From Methyloprofundus sp. (GTDB taxonomy: Bacteria; Pseudomonadota; Gammaproteobacteria; Methylococcales; Methylomonadaceae): a stretch of 5,375 nucleotides of DNA. The position numbers were made by a program, and so were the translations under genes. Location of the stretch: contig DAOVWV010000140.1 in NCBI GenBank assembly GCA_030636485.1, forward strand, positions 1 to 5,375, in the 5' to 3' direction. Of this stretch, positions 1 to 5,375 are shown piece after piece. Below the pieces are notes generated by a model. That model was not told the origin of the DNA. It was given only the letters and a program-made list of their open reading frames with translations, and ran no database searches. Each line of letters opens with the position of its first letter. Position 1 is the first letter of the stretch.

Positions 1-727
1 CGTAAGTAATGAGCGTGCCACGCCCTGGTGAAAATGATGATAGAACACGTAAGGCAACATTATATTTGCCGGCAAATTCAACGGATCTGATTTGCAATAT
101 TTTTGAACCTAAACTGGCCATTTCCAGCATTTCTTCAAAAGTAATGCTGTCCAAACGTCGTGCTTTTGGCTCTATGCGCGGGTCAGTGGTGTAAACACCA
201 TCGACATCGGTATAAATATGGCATTCCTCGGCATTTAATGCTGCCGCTAATGCCACCGCCGTGGTATCCGAGCCGCCGCGCCCTAGCGTGGTAATATTGC
301 CATGCTCGTCAACCCCTTGAAACCCGGCCACCACCACCACTTTACCTGCATTCAAATCAGCATGAATTTTCGCATCATCAATGCGCTTGATTCTTGCCTT
401 GGTATGCGCGCTATCGGTTTCAATACGCACTTGTCCACCCGTATATGAGCAGGCCGGACAACCTAACTCATGCAAAGCCATGCTGAGCAAAGCCATGGTG
501 ACCTGCTCACCCGTGGACAGTAAAACATCCATTTCTCTGGAGACGGACTTTTTCTGGCTCTCTCCCGCCAGCCCTAGTAAACGGTTGCTTTCACCGCTCA
601 TTGCCGAAACCACAACGACCAACTGGTCGCCATTATCGCGTGCTGCCTTTACTTTTTCGGCAACCGCCTGAATACGCTCTACCGAGCCTACTGACGTACC
701 GCCAAATTTATATACATAAACCGCCAT
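1..727 (-). CDS. lysC: Aspartate kinase (aspartokinase), N-terminal 242 codons; truncated by the window edge
   Basis: Aspartate kinase phosphorylates L-aspartate with ATP in the cytoplasm, the first step toward lysine, threonine, methionine and diaminopimelate. The visible part is the amino-acid kinase domain. It shows KFGGTS at residues 7-12 (nucleotide binding), STGEQ at 71-75, TDSAHTKARI at 104-113, GFQGVDEHGNITTLGRGGSD at 135-154 and TDVDGVYTTDPR at 173-184. The stretch 202-223 (EMASLGSKILQ...) is also typical. The text follows the monofunctional, roughly 410-residue Pseudomonas-type LysC closely, so about 40% is missing, including the C-terminal ACT domains that bind feedback inhibitors. 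The ATG at 727 is chosen because it puts KFGGTS at the usual distance and has an AGGTG ribosome site 8 bases upstream. It starts 3 bases after the alaS stop, so it is probably co-transcribed with alaS. No lysine riboswitch can fit ahead of it. Confidence 0.96.
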   Translation of the reverse strand, partial: MAVYVYKFGGTSVGSVERIQAVAEKVKAARDNGDQLVVVVSAMSGESNRLLGLAGESQKKSVSREMDVLLSTGEQVTMALLSMALHELGCPACSYTGGQVRIETDSAHTKARIKRIDDAKIHADLNAGKVVVVAGFQGVDEHGNITTLGRGGSDTTAVALAAALNAEECHIYTDVDGVYTTDPRIEPKARRLDSITFEEMLEMASLGSKILQIRSVEFAGKYNVALRVLSSFSPGRGTLITY

Positions 728-730
728 TCT

Positions 731-3343
731 TTAAGCACCTATTTGTTCACGCACCCACTCAGGCACTTGTTTTAACGCTTGTTCCAATTTTTCAGGCTCT
801 GTGCCCCCTGCCCTTGCCATATCAGGACGACCGCCACCTTTACCACCGACTTGTGAAGCAACCGAGTTAACCAGGTCCCCCGCTTTTATCCGCTTGGTTT
901 GCTCTTTGGTCACCCCGGCAATCAGGTTTACTTTGCCATTACTGACACTGGCCAGAACGATTGCTGCACTGCCTAGCTTGTTTTTCAACTGATCCAGCAC
1001 TTCCCCCATCGCTTTGGGCTCTACACCATCCAGTTTAACAGCCAGCACTTTAATACCATCAATTTCAACAGCCTGACTGGCTAATTCACCACCTGCCGAG
1101 CTGGCCATTTTAGCTTGTAAGCGCTCTAACTCTTTCTCCAGTGACTTAGATTTATCCAGCAGTTGTTGCACTTTATCTGCCGCAGCTTCGGGTGCAGCTT
1201 TAACCACACTGGCTATCGTCGCCATCGATGTTTCACGCGCTTCCAGCCATTGCATCGCCACTTCTCCGGTAATCGCTTCAACACGACGCACACCGGAAGC
1301 CACACCTGTTTCACTGATGATTTTAAATAAGCCAATATCACCGGCACGTTGCACATGCACCCCACCACAGAGTTCAGTGGAGAATTCACCTATTTTTAAA
1401 ACCCGGACTTCATCGCCATATTTTTCGCCAAACAAGGCCATTGCCCCTGCTTTTAGCGCATCATCTTTAGACATGACCGCTGCCGTCACTGCTGCATTAT
1501 GGCGAATTTGCTGATTCACCATGCGCTCAATGATTTTTATTTCATCTGCTGTCATTGGTTCAAAGTGGGCAAAATCGAAGCGCAGGCGCTCGGCATTGAC
1601 CAGCGAGCCTTTCTGCGTGACATGCTCACCTAATACCTGACGCAATGCGGCATGTAATAAATGTGTCGCAGAATGATTAAGTATAATCGCCTGCCTGTTT
1701 CTGGGTTCCACATTGGCAATACAGTCTTGATGAGTGCTTAATTCGCCTGACAGCACTTTTCCATAATGCAGAAACAGATTACCGCCCTGCTTTTGGGTAT
1801 CACTGACTTCAAATACACCAGTTTCCACTTCAATAAGTCCACGGTCACCGACCTGGCCACCCGACTCGGCATAAAAAGGCGTACTCTCTAAAACAACGAC
1901 GGCTTCGGCTCCTGCCGACAAAGCTTCGACTGCTGCACTGTTCTGAAATAAGCCAATAATTTTGCTTTTTTCACTGATTTGATCGTAACCGGTGAATTCT
2001 GTCTGTGCATCCAGCTTGATTGTTTGGTTATGATCCGCACCAAAACTTTTTGCCGCACGCGCCCGAGTACGCTGGGCTGTCATTTCTATATCAAAGCCTG
2101 CATGATCGACAGTCAGATTTTTCTCACGCGCATAATCAGCGGTTAAATCGACCGGAAAACCGTAGGTATCATAGAGCTGGAAAACCACATTACCCGGAAT
2201 CACCGTGCCTTGCATTTTTTCAACACAGGACTCCAGAATTTTCATACCTTGCTCTAAGGTTTCTGCGAAACGCTCTTCTTCAATCTTTAAAATGCGCTCA
2301 ACCTGTTCCTGCGCTGCGGCAAGTTCAGGATAAGCCTCACCCATTTCAACGACCAAGGGTGCGACTAATTTATAAAAGAACACCTCGCGAATACCCAGGC
2401 GATATCCATGACGAATCGCTCGGCGAATAATACGCCTTAACACATAACCACGCCCTTCATTAGATGGCATCACGCCGTCCACCACCATAAAGGCACAGGA
2501 ACGGATATGGTCTGCAATCACACGTAATGAACTGATGGTTAAATCTTTTGTACCGACTAAATCAGCCGCTGTGGTCAATAAACGTTGAAATAAATCAATT
2601 TCGTAATTATTGTGCACCCCTTGCAATACAGCGGCAATTCGCTCCAGCCCCATCCCGGTATCAACTGATGGTTTGGGCAAAGGCGTTAAATCCCCCGCTG
2701 CATCACGGTCATACTGCATAAACACCAGATTCCAGATTTCGATATAGCGATCACCATCTTCTTCTGGCGTTCCCGGCGGACCACCTGCAATCTCTTCACC
2801 GTGATCATAAAAAATCTCGGTACAAGGTCCGCAAGGGCCTATATCGCCCATGGACCAGAAATTATCTTTGGCACCAATTCTGGAAAAGCGCGTTGCATCG
2901 ATCTTTACGTCGTCTAGCCAGATTTTTTCAGCTTCCGAATCTTCGTCAAATACCGTCACCCATAATTTTTCGGCCGGAATTCCCAATTCTTTGGTTAAGA
3001 AATCCCAGGCAAAGTGAATCGCTTCCTGTTTAAAATAATCACCAAAGCTGAAATTACCCAGCATCTCGAAAAATGTATGATGCCTTGCGGTATAGCCTAC
3101 GTTTTCCAGATCATTATGCTTACCACCCGCCCTTACACAACGCTGGCTAGTGGTTGCACGCACATAATTGCGAGGCTCGCGACCTAAAAAGGTATCTTTA
3201 AATTGCACCATTCCTGCATTGGTAAACAGCAGGGTTGGATCATTTCCTGGTACCAACGGACTAGAGGGCTGAATAGAATGCCCTTGATCGGCAAAGAATT
3301 TTAAAAAGGCAGCACGCAATTCTGCACTGGTCAGATTTTTCAT
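731..3343 (-). CDS. alaS: Alanyl-tRNA synthetase (alanine--tRNA ligase), complete, 870 aa
   Basis: AlaRS is a cytoplasmic class IIa-like synthetase that activates alanine with ATP, loads it on tRNA-Ala, and hydrolyses mischarged Ser/Gly-tRNA-Ala. Length is 870 residues against 876 in E. coli. The catalytic domain (about 1-240) carries [12 protein letters not shown] at 34-45, [20 protein letters not shown] at 71-90 followed by [14 protein letters not shown] (motif 2), and GMGLERI at 230-236 (motif 3). A helical tRNA-recognition region follows (about 240-460, with [17 protein letters not shown] at 297-313). The editing domain has both zinc-site halves intact: HSATH at 557-561 and CGGVH at 659-663. 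The C-terminal C-Ala domain (about 700-870) opens with a coiled-coil-like stretch near 720-750 and has the glycine-rich [15 protein letters not shown] at 833-847. The ATG at 3343 is the only start before an upstream in-frame TAA and aligns with the E. coli N-terminus, but no good Shine-Dalgarno precedes it. lysC follows after 3 bases; recX lies 181 bases upstream. Confidence 0.98.
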   Translation of the reverse strand: MKNLTSAELRAAFLKFFADQGHSIQPSSPLVPGNDPTLLFTNAGMVQFKDTFLGREPRNYVRATTSQRCVRAGGKHNDLENVGYTARHHTFFEMLGNFSFGDYFKQEAIHFAWDFLTKELGIPAEKLWVTVFDEDSEAEKIWLDDVKIDATRFSRIGAKDNFWSMGDIGPCGPCTEIFYDHGEEIAGGPPGTPEEDGDRYIEIWNLVFMQYDRDAAGDLTPLPKPSVDTGMGLERIAAVLQGVHNNYEIDLFQRLLTTAADLVGTKDLTISSLRVIADHIRSCAFMVVDGVMPSNEGRGYVLRRIIRRAIRHGYRLGIREVFFYKLVAPLVVEMGEAYPELAAAQEQVERILKIEEERFAETLEQGMKILESCVEKMQGTVIPGNVVFQLYDTYGFPVDLTADYAREKNLTVDHAGFDIEMTAQRTRARAAKSFGADHNQTIKLDAQTEFTGYDQISEKSKIIGLFQNSAAVEALSAGAEAVVVLESTPFYAESGGQVGDRGLIEVETGVFEVSDTQKQGGNLFLHYGKVLSGELSTHQDCIANVEPRNRQAIILNHSATHLLHAALRQVLGEHVTQKGSLVNAERLRFDFAHFEPMTADEIKIIERMVNQQIRHNAAVTAAVMSKDDALKAGAMALFGEKYGDEVRVLKIGEFSTELCGGVHVQRAGDIGLFKIISETGVASGVRRVEAITGEVAMQWLEARETSMATIASVVKAAPEAAADKVQQLLDKSKSLEKELERLQAKMASSAGGELASQAVEIDGIKVLAVKLDGVEPKAMGEVLDQLKNKLGSAAIVLASVSNGKVNLIAGVTKEQTKRIKAGDLVNSVASQVGGKGGGRPDMARAGGTEPEKLEQALKQVPEWVREQIGA
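736..740 (-). promoter_or_regulatory. Ribosome binding site of lysC, inside the alaS 3' end
   Basis: AGGTG on the minus strand lies 8 bases ahead of the lysC ATG and within the last codons of alaS. It supports the chosen lysC start. It also implies that ribosomes finishing alaS pass over or re-use this site, so translation of the two genes is likely coupled. The coupling is inferred from spacing only. Confidence 0.6.
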
Positions 3344-3381
3344 AATTTCATGGGTTGTTTAAACTGTTTTCTAATAACTGG

Positions 3382-3400
3382 CTCTTAAATATTTTAAGAG
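3382..3400. promoter_or_regulatory. Perfect AT-rich palindrome in the alaS leader
   Basis: CTCTTAAA at 3382-3389 and TTTAAGAG at 3393-3400 are exact inverted copies separated by three bases (TAT). The element sits 39-57 bases ahead of the alaS start. It is too AT-rich and lacks the U-run needed for an intrinsic terminator, so a protein-binding operator or a weak leader stem is more likely. E. coli AlaRS represses its own gene through a palindrome flanking the alaS transcription start. A similar role here is conjecture, since the sequence itself is not the E. coli one. Confidence 0.4.
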
Positions 3401-3410
3401 TCTATATTTT

Positions 3411-3416
3411 GTTATA
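3411..3416 (-). promoter_or_regulatory. Weak candidate -10 box for alaS
   Basis: TATAAC on the minus strand matches five of six positions of the sigma-70 -10 consensus. No convincing -35 (TTGACA-like) is found 16-18 bases upstream. If used, transcription would start near 3404 and the 3382-3400 palindrome would occupy about +5 to +23. The alternative is that alaS is only reached by readthrough from recA-recX. Low confidence. Confidence 0.2.
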
Positions 3417-3460
3417 GTCTGGGGTTGATCATTCTTAACATGGAACAAGCATTATGTGAG

Positions 3461-3515
3461 TCTCGTTCCAATGCTCTGCATTCCGTGTTCCGTGACGCAG
3501 AGCGTGGGAACGAGA
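3461..3515. repeat. REP/MITE-like palindromic repeat between recX and alaS
   Basis: Two 19-base arms, TCTCGTTCCAATGCTCTGC (3461-3479) and GCAGAGCGTGGGAACGAGA (3497-3515), are inverted copies that differ at two positions, one of which can pair as G-U in RNA. The 17-base loop contains a tandem 7-mer, TTCCGTG at 3481-3487 and again at 3488-3494. The arm sequence CTCGTTCCCACGCTCTGC resembles, from memory, a dispersed intergenic palindrome found in many proteobacteria, which would be moved by a transposase supplied elsewhere (for example a REP-associated tyrosine transposase). It begins 9 bases after the recX stop. Neither strand has a T-run after the stem, so it is not a standard terminator, although the transcript could fold into a long hairpin that dampens recX-alaS readthrough or protects the recA-recX 3' end. 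Confidence 0.75.
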
Positions 3516-3524
3516 AAAGATGCT

Positions 3525-3995
3525 CTACATAGACTGCGACCTAAACAAGCGCTGTACCATATCCGCTGGAAAGCCACGCTGCTGCAAAAATCGACTGCGC
3601 TTTATTTTTTCCTGCCTATCCAAAGATTTTTCCACGCCATATTTCTTGCTATAGACTTGCTCTAATAAATCTTGCCAGCTACCTGCAATGTCCTCGGCCG
3701 CCATCTCAAAGCAACAATCCCCCACTCCCCGCTGCTGTAGTTCAGCTTGAATACGCAAGGGACCAAAGCCTTTATGTACACGACTTCTGGCATAGCTTTC
3801 TGCAAAGCGTTCATTGCTTTGCAATCCTTGCTCAATTAACTCTTCAAGTACCGGCGTAATAGCCTGCCTGAGAAAACCTTTTGCGCCCACTTTTTGCTGC
3901 AATTCCTGTAGGCTATGTTCACGCCGCATTAAATAGCGCAAACAGGCTTCTTTTATTGCTTTGTAGGTTTCTAACTCATTCTCAAGTTCAGGCAT
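3525..3995 (-). CDS. recX: Regulatory protein RecX, complete, 156 aa
   Basis: RecX binds RecA filaments and modulates them, usually blocking filament extension and inhibiting recombinase and coprotease activity. The 156 residues compare with 166 in E. coli. The protein is helical and built of three tandem helix repeats. Recognisable segments are LMRREHSLQELQQKV at 22-36 (E. coli has AVRDHSEQELRRKL), RFAESYARSRVHKGFGP at 63-79 with RIQAELQQRG at 81-90 (the family core), and KRSRFLQQRGFPADMVQRLF at 132-151 (last repeat). The ATG at 3995 is chosen because the next in-frame ATG (residue 23) would remove the first helix. It lies 11 bases after the recA stop with no visible Shine-Dalgarno, which points to translation coupled to recA and keeps RecX well below RecA in amount. 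A paired Cys-Cys at 94-95 is a minor oddity. The gene ends next to the palindromic repeat. Confidence 0.93.
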   Translation of the reverse strand: MPELENELETYKAIKEACLRYLMRREHSLQELQQKVGAKGFLRQAITPVLEELIEQGLQSNERFAESYARSRVHKGFGPLRIQAELQQRGVGDCCFEMAAEDIAGSWQDLLEQVYSKKYGVEKSLDRQEKIKRSRFLQQRGFPADMVQRLFRSQSM

Positions 3996-4006
3996 GCAAC
4001 AAACAG

Positions 4007-5044
4007 CTAAGCAAGCCCATCCGCATCATCAGACTCTACAGTGGTCTCTTCCTTTTTACCAAACACTTCAGCACGAATATTCGCTTCCAGCTCTTCTACT
4101 ACCTGAGGGTTATCTTTTAGGTAGGCACGTACATTATCCTTACCCTGGCCAATTTTATCCTTGCCATAGCTGTACCAGGAGCCTGCTTTATTAACAAAGC
4201 CATATTTTACGTCCAGGTCGATTAACTCACCGAGAAAGGAAACTCCCTCGCCATAAAGAATCTCAAATTCAGCCTGTTTAAAAGGAGGAGCGACTTTATT
4301 TTTAACGACTTTAACCCGGGTCTCGTTACCGATGATTTCATCACCTTTTTTAATCGCACCGATACGGCGTATATCTAGACGAACCGAAGCATAAAATTTT
4401 AAGGCATTACCACCCGTTGTGGTTTCTGGGCTACCAAACATCACACCAATTTTCATACGAATCTGATTAATAAAAATCACCATCGTATTGGAACGCTTGA
4501 TATTTGCCGTTAATTTACGCAAAGCCTGTGACATCAGCCGCGCCTGCAAGCCCATATGGGAATCGCCCATATCGCCTTCAATCTCTGCCTTTGGCGTTAA
4601 GGCAGCCACAGAATCAACAACCACAATATCAACTGCATTGGAACGCACTAGCATATCGACAATTTCCAGAGCTTGCTCACCGGTATCTGGCTGAGAAACG
4701 AGTAAATCATCAACATTAACCCCGATTTTTTCAGCGTAAGCAGGATCCAATGCATGCTCTGCATCAATAAAGGCAGCCGTGCCTCCTAATTTTTGCATTT
4801 GCGCAATGGTTGATAGGGTCATCGTCGTTTTACCTGATGATTCCGGACCATATATTTCAATCACTCGCCCGCGCGGCAAACCGCCGCAGCCTAAAGCAAT
4901 ATCCAATGTTAAAGAACCAGTAGAAACCGTTTGTATATTACGCGATGCAGCATCATCACCCATACGCATGATCGCGCCTTTACCAAACTGCTTTTCAATC
5001 TGCATTAAGGCTGCGCCTAATGCTTTCTTCTTATTCTCATCCAT
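4007..5044 (-). CDS. recA: Recombinase RecA, complete, 345 aa
   Basis: RecA forms ATP-dependent filaments on single-stranded DNA, performs homology search and strand exchange, and triggers LexA self-cleavage in the SOS response. The protein is full length (E. coli 353). An N-terminal polymerisation helix is at about 5-25. Walker A GPESSGKT is at 66-73, catalytic Glu at 96 (in DAEHALD), and Walker [10 protein letters not shown] at 141-149. Loop L1 lies around 157-165 ([10 protein letters not shown] region), NQIR at 193-196 includes Gln194, and loop L2 spans about 195-210 ([11 protein letters not shown]). The acidic tail ends [10 protein letters not shown]. No intein or frameshift interrupts it. 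The ATG at 5044 gives the usual N-terminus ([21 protein letters not shown]). recX follows after 11 bases without a terminator, so the two share a transcript. Confidence 0.99.
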   Translation of the reverse strand: MDENKKKALGAALMQIEKQFGKGAIMRMGDDAASRNIQTVSTGSLTLDIALGCGGLPRGRVIEIYGPESSGKTTMTLSTIAQMQKLGGTAAFIDAEHALDPAYAEKIGVNVDDLLVSQPDTGEQALEIVDMLVRSNAVDIVVVDSVAALTPKAEIEGDMGDSHMGLQARLMSQALRKLTANIKRSNTMVIFINQIRMKIGVMFGSPETTTGGNALKFYASVRLDIRRIGAIKKGDEIIGNETRVKVVKNKVAPPFKQAEFEILYGEGVSFLGELIDLDVKYGFVNKAGSWYSYGKDKIGQGKDNVRAYLKDNPQVVEELEANIRAEVFGKKEETTVESDDADGLA

Positions 5045-5054
5045 AATATTGAGA

Positions 5055-5058
5055 CCCT
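5055..5058 (-). promoter_or_regulatory. Possible ribosome binding site of recA
   Basis: AGGG on the minus strand lies 10 bases ahead of the recA ATG. It is short and its spacing is slightly long, but it is the best purine-rich match in the leader. Confidence 0.4.
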
Positions 5059-5081
5059 AACAATACATATTAAAACCGCTC

Positions 5082-5090
5082 ATTATCACA
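5082..5090 (-). promoter_or_regulatory. Candidate recA promoter with extended -10 element
   Basis: The minus strand reads TGTGATAAT: a TG dinucleotide in the extended -10 position followed by GATAAT, which matches TATAAT at five of six bases. The predicted start near 5075 would give a leader of about 30 bases. No good -35 lies at 17 bases; TTGTTA occurs but 21 bases away. Extended -10 promoters can work without a -35, so this is plausible but unproven. Confidence 0.4.
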
Positions 5091-5109
5091 TAGGCTGATT
5101 AAAGCGCAT

Positions 5110-5142
5110 AACAATATTAAAAACTTATTGAATATTATTGTT
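5110..5142. repeat. AT-rich imperfect inverted repeat upstream of the recA promoter
   Basis: AACAAT at 5110-5115 is inverted at 5137-5142 (ATTGTT), and the self-complementary AATATT occurs at 5113-5118 and 5131-5136. The arms are offset by a three-base insertion. The position, about 20-50 bases upstream of the candidate -10, suits an operator or an AT-rich UP-like region, but AT-rich DNA gives such matches easily. Confidence 0.25.
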
Positions 5143-5160
5143 GTAGCCAAGAGCTTTAAG

Positions 5161-5185
5161 CGCGACTTCTCAATCCCCTGTCGCG
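5161..5185. repeat. Short GC-rich inverted repeat
   Basis: CGCGAC at 5161-5166 and GTCGCG at 5180-5185 are exact inverted copies around a 13-base loop, standing out from AT-rich surroundings. There is no T-run on either side, so a terminator is unlikely. It could be a weak hairpin or a protein site; function unknown. Confidence 0.3.
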
Positions 5186-5249
5186 GCCAAAGCCCTTTCT
5201 ATAGTCTAATTTAACCTGAGTTCGGATTAAGGAACACTTCTATTTATAG

Positions 5250-5326
5250 CGTCATCCCATATGTTTTTAGCAAATATTTATGCGCTTAAATAATAGATTC
5301 CCGCCAAAAAGACTGCGGGAATGACG
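5250..5326. repeat. Inverted pair of REP-like palindromes, one intact and one decayed
   Basis: The intact unit has ATTCCCGC at 5297-5304 and GCGGGAAT at 5315-5322 around a 10-base loop, followed by GACG. From memory, this is the form of the common proteobacterial intergenic repeat with a TCCCGC...GCGGGAATGACG core. On the other side, CGTCATCCC (5250-5258), then TTTTTAGC (5264-5271), reads like the same unit in reverse orientation, with one base lost and several G-to-A and C-to-T changes. The pair thus resembles a BIME-type doublet. It starts 5 bases after the stop of the gene ending at 5332, the usual place for such repeats, where they may act as weak terminators or 3'-end stabilisers. Confidence 0.6.
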
Positions 5327-5331
5327 AAGCA

Positions 5332-5375
5332 TTAACCTTCTGCTAAATGCCTTGCTATATCGTCCTTGGAAAAAC
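5332..5375 (-). CDS. Last codons of an unidentified gene upstream of recA (partial)
   Basis: One minus-strand frame enters at the window edge, reads FSKDDIARHLAEG and ends in TAA at 5332-5334. The peptide looks like a natural helical C-terminus, and a REP-like repeat follows 5 bases later, as is common after real genes. In many gammaproteobacteria the gene ahead of recA is cinA/pncC or mutS, but 13 residues do not allow identification. The other minus-strand frames either stop quickly or run into the repeat. Confidence 0.4.
   Translation of the reverse strand, partial: FSKDDIARHLAEG

Noticed and set aside
728..735. Lysine riboswitch or T-box ahead of lysC
   Set aside because: There are only 3 bases between alaS and lysC, so no leader RNA structure of that kind can fit.
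2020..2430. Plus-strand 136-codon open frame
   Set aside because: It lies wholly antisense to the conserved alaS catalytic and tRNA-binding regions and has a composition typical of shadow frames; no domain is recognisable.
3461..3515. Rho-independent terminator after recX
   Set aside because: The stem is long, but no T-run follows on either strand, and the sequence is better explained as a dispersed palindromic repeat.
3456..3665. Plus-strand 69-codon open frame beginning MSLVPMLCIPCSV
   Set aside because: Its first part is a translation of the palindromic repeat, which yields spurious small proteins of this look in many genomes, and the rest lies antisense to recX. No ribosome site or homology is recognisable.
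4281..4290. Strong Shine-Dalgarno-like AAAGGAGGAG on the plus strand
   Set aside because: It is antisense inside recA and no plus-strand start codon follows at a useful distance.
4779..5060. Plus-strand 93-codon open frame
   Set aside because: It is antisense to the recA N-terminal half including Walker A; its sequence is explained by the recA codons and no family is recognisable.
5161..5198. Near-direct repeats GCCAAGAGCTTT (5146-5157) and GCCAAAGCCCTTT (5186-5198) flanking the CGCGAC hairpin
   Set aside because: The match is imperfect and short, beyond the shared GCCAA; it could be chance and does not define an insertion.

Overview
The window carries a stretch of core chromosome from what looks like a gammaproteobacterium. 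All recognisable genes are on the minus strand. In transcription order (right to left) they are: the last codons of an unidentified gene (5332-5375), recA (4007-5044), recX (3525-3995), alaS (731-3343) and the first 242 codons of lysC (1-727, running off the left edge). recA-recX-alaS is a classic gammaproteobacterial order. An alaS-lysC pair followed by csrA/rsmA is known from Pseudomonas and relatives, so csrA may lie just beyond the left edge. The proteins read as close relatives of gammaproteobacterial homologues. The moderate base composition and the two kinds of palindromic repeat would fit a methanotroph-like lineage (Methylococcales), but that placement is an inference from memory, not shown by the sequence.

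Region 1-3343 is translation and amino-acid metabolism. AlaS charges and proofreads tRNA-Ala, and LysC makes the first committed step of the aspartate family. The two genes are 3 bases apart, and the lysC ribosome binding site lies inside the end of alaS, so they are almost certainly co-transcribed. Region 3344-3524 is a 181-base non-coding gap. It holds a REP/MITE-like palindrome next to the recX stop, a perfect AT-rich 8-bp palindrome, and a weak candidate alaS promoter.

Region 3525-5044 is the recombination/SOS pair: the RecA recombinase and its regulator RecX, separated by 11 bases with no terminator between them. Region 5045-5331 is the 287-base recA upstream region. It holds a plausible extended -10 promoter, several short inverted repeats, a repeated TTWAAGCGC motif, and a second type of palindromic repeat present as an inverted pair with one decayed copy. 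No E. coli-type LexA box is visible there.

I found no mobile gene, CRISPR array, RNA gene or novel multi-gene system. The coding part is ordinary housekeeping DNA. The observations worth a second look are all intergenic: the two palindromic repeat families, the apparent absence of a standard SOS box at recA, and possible leader control of alaS.
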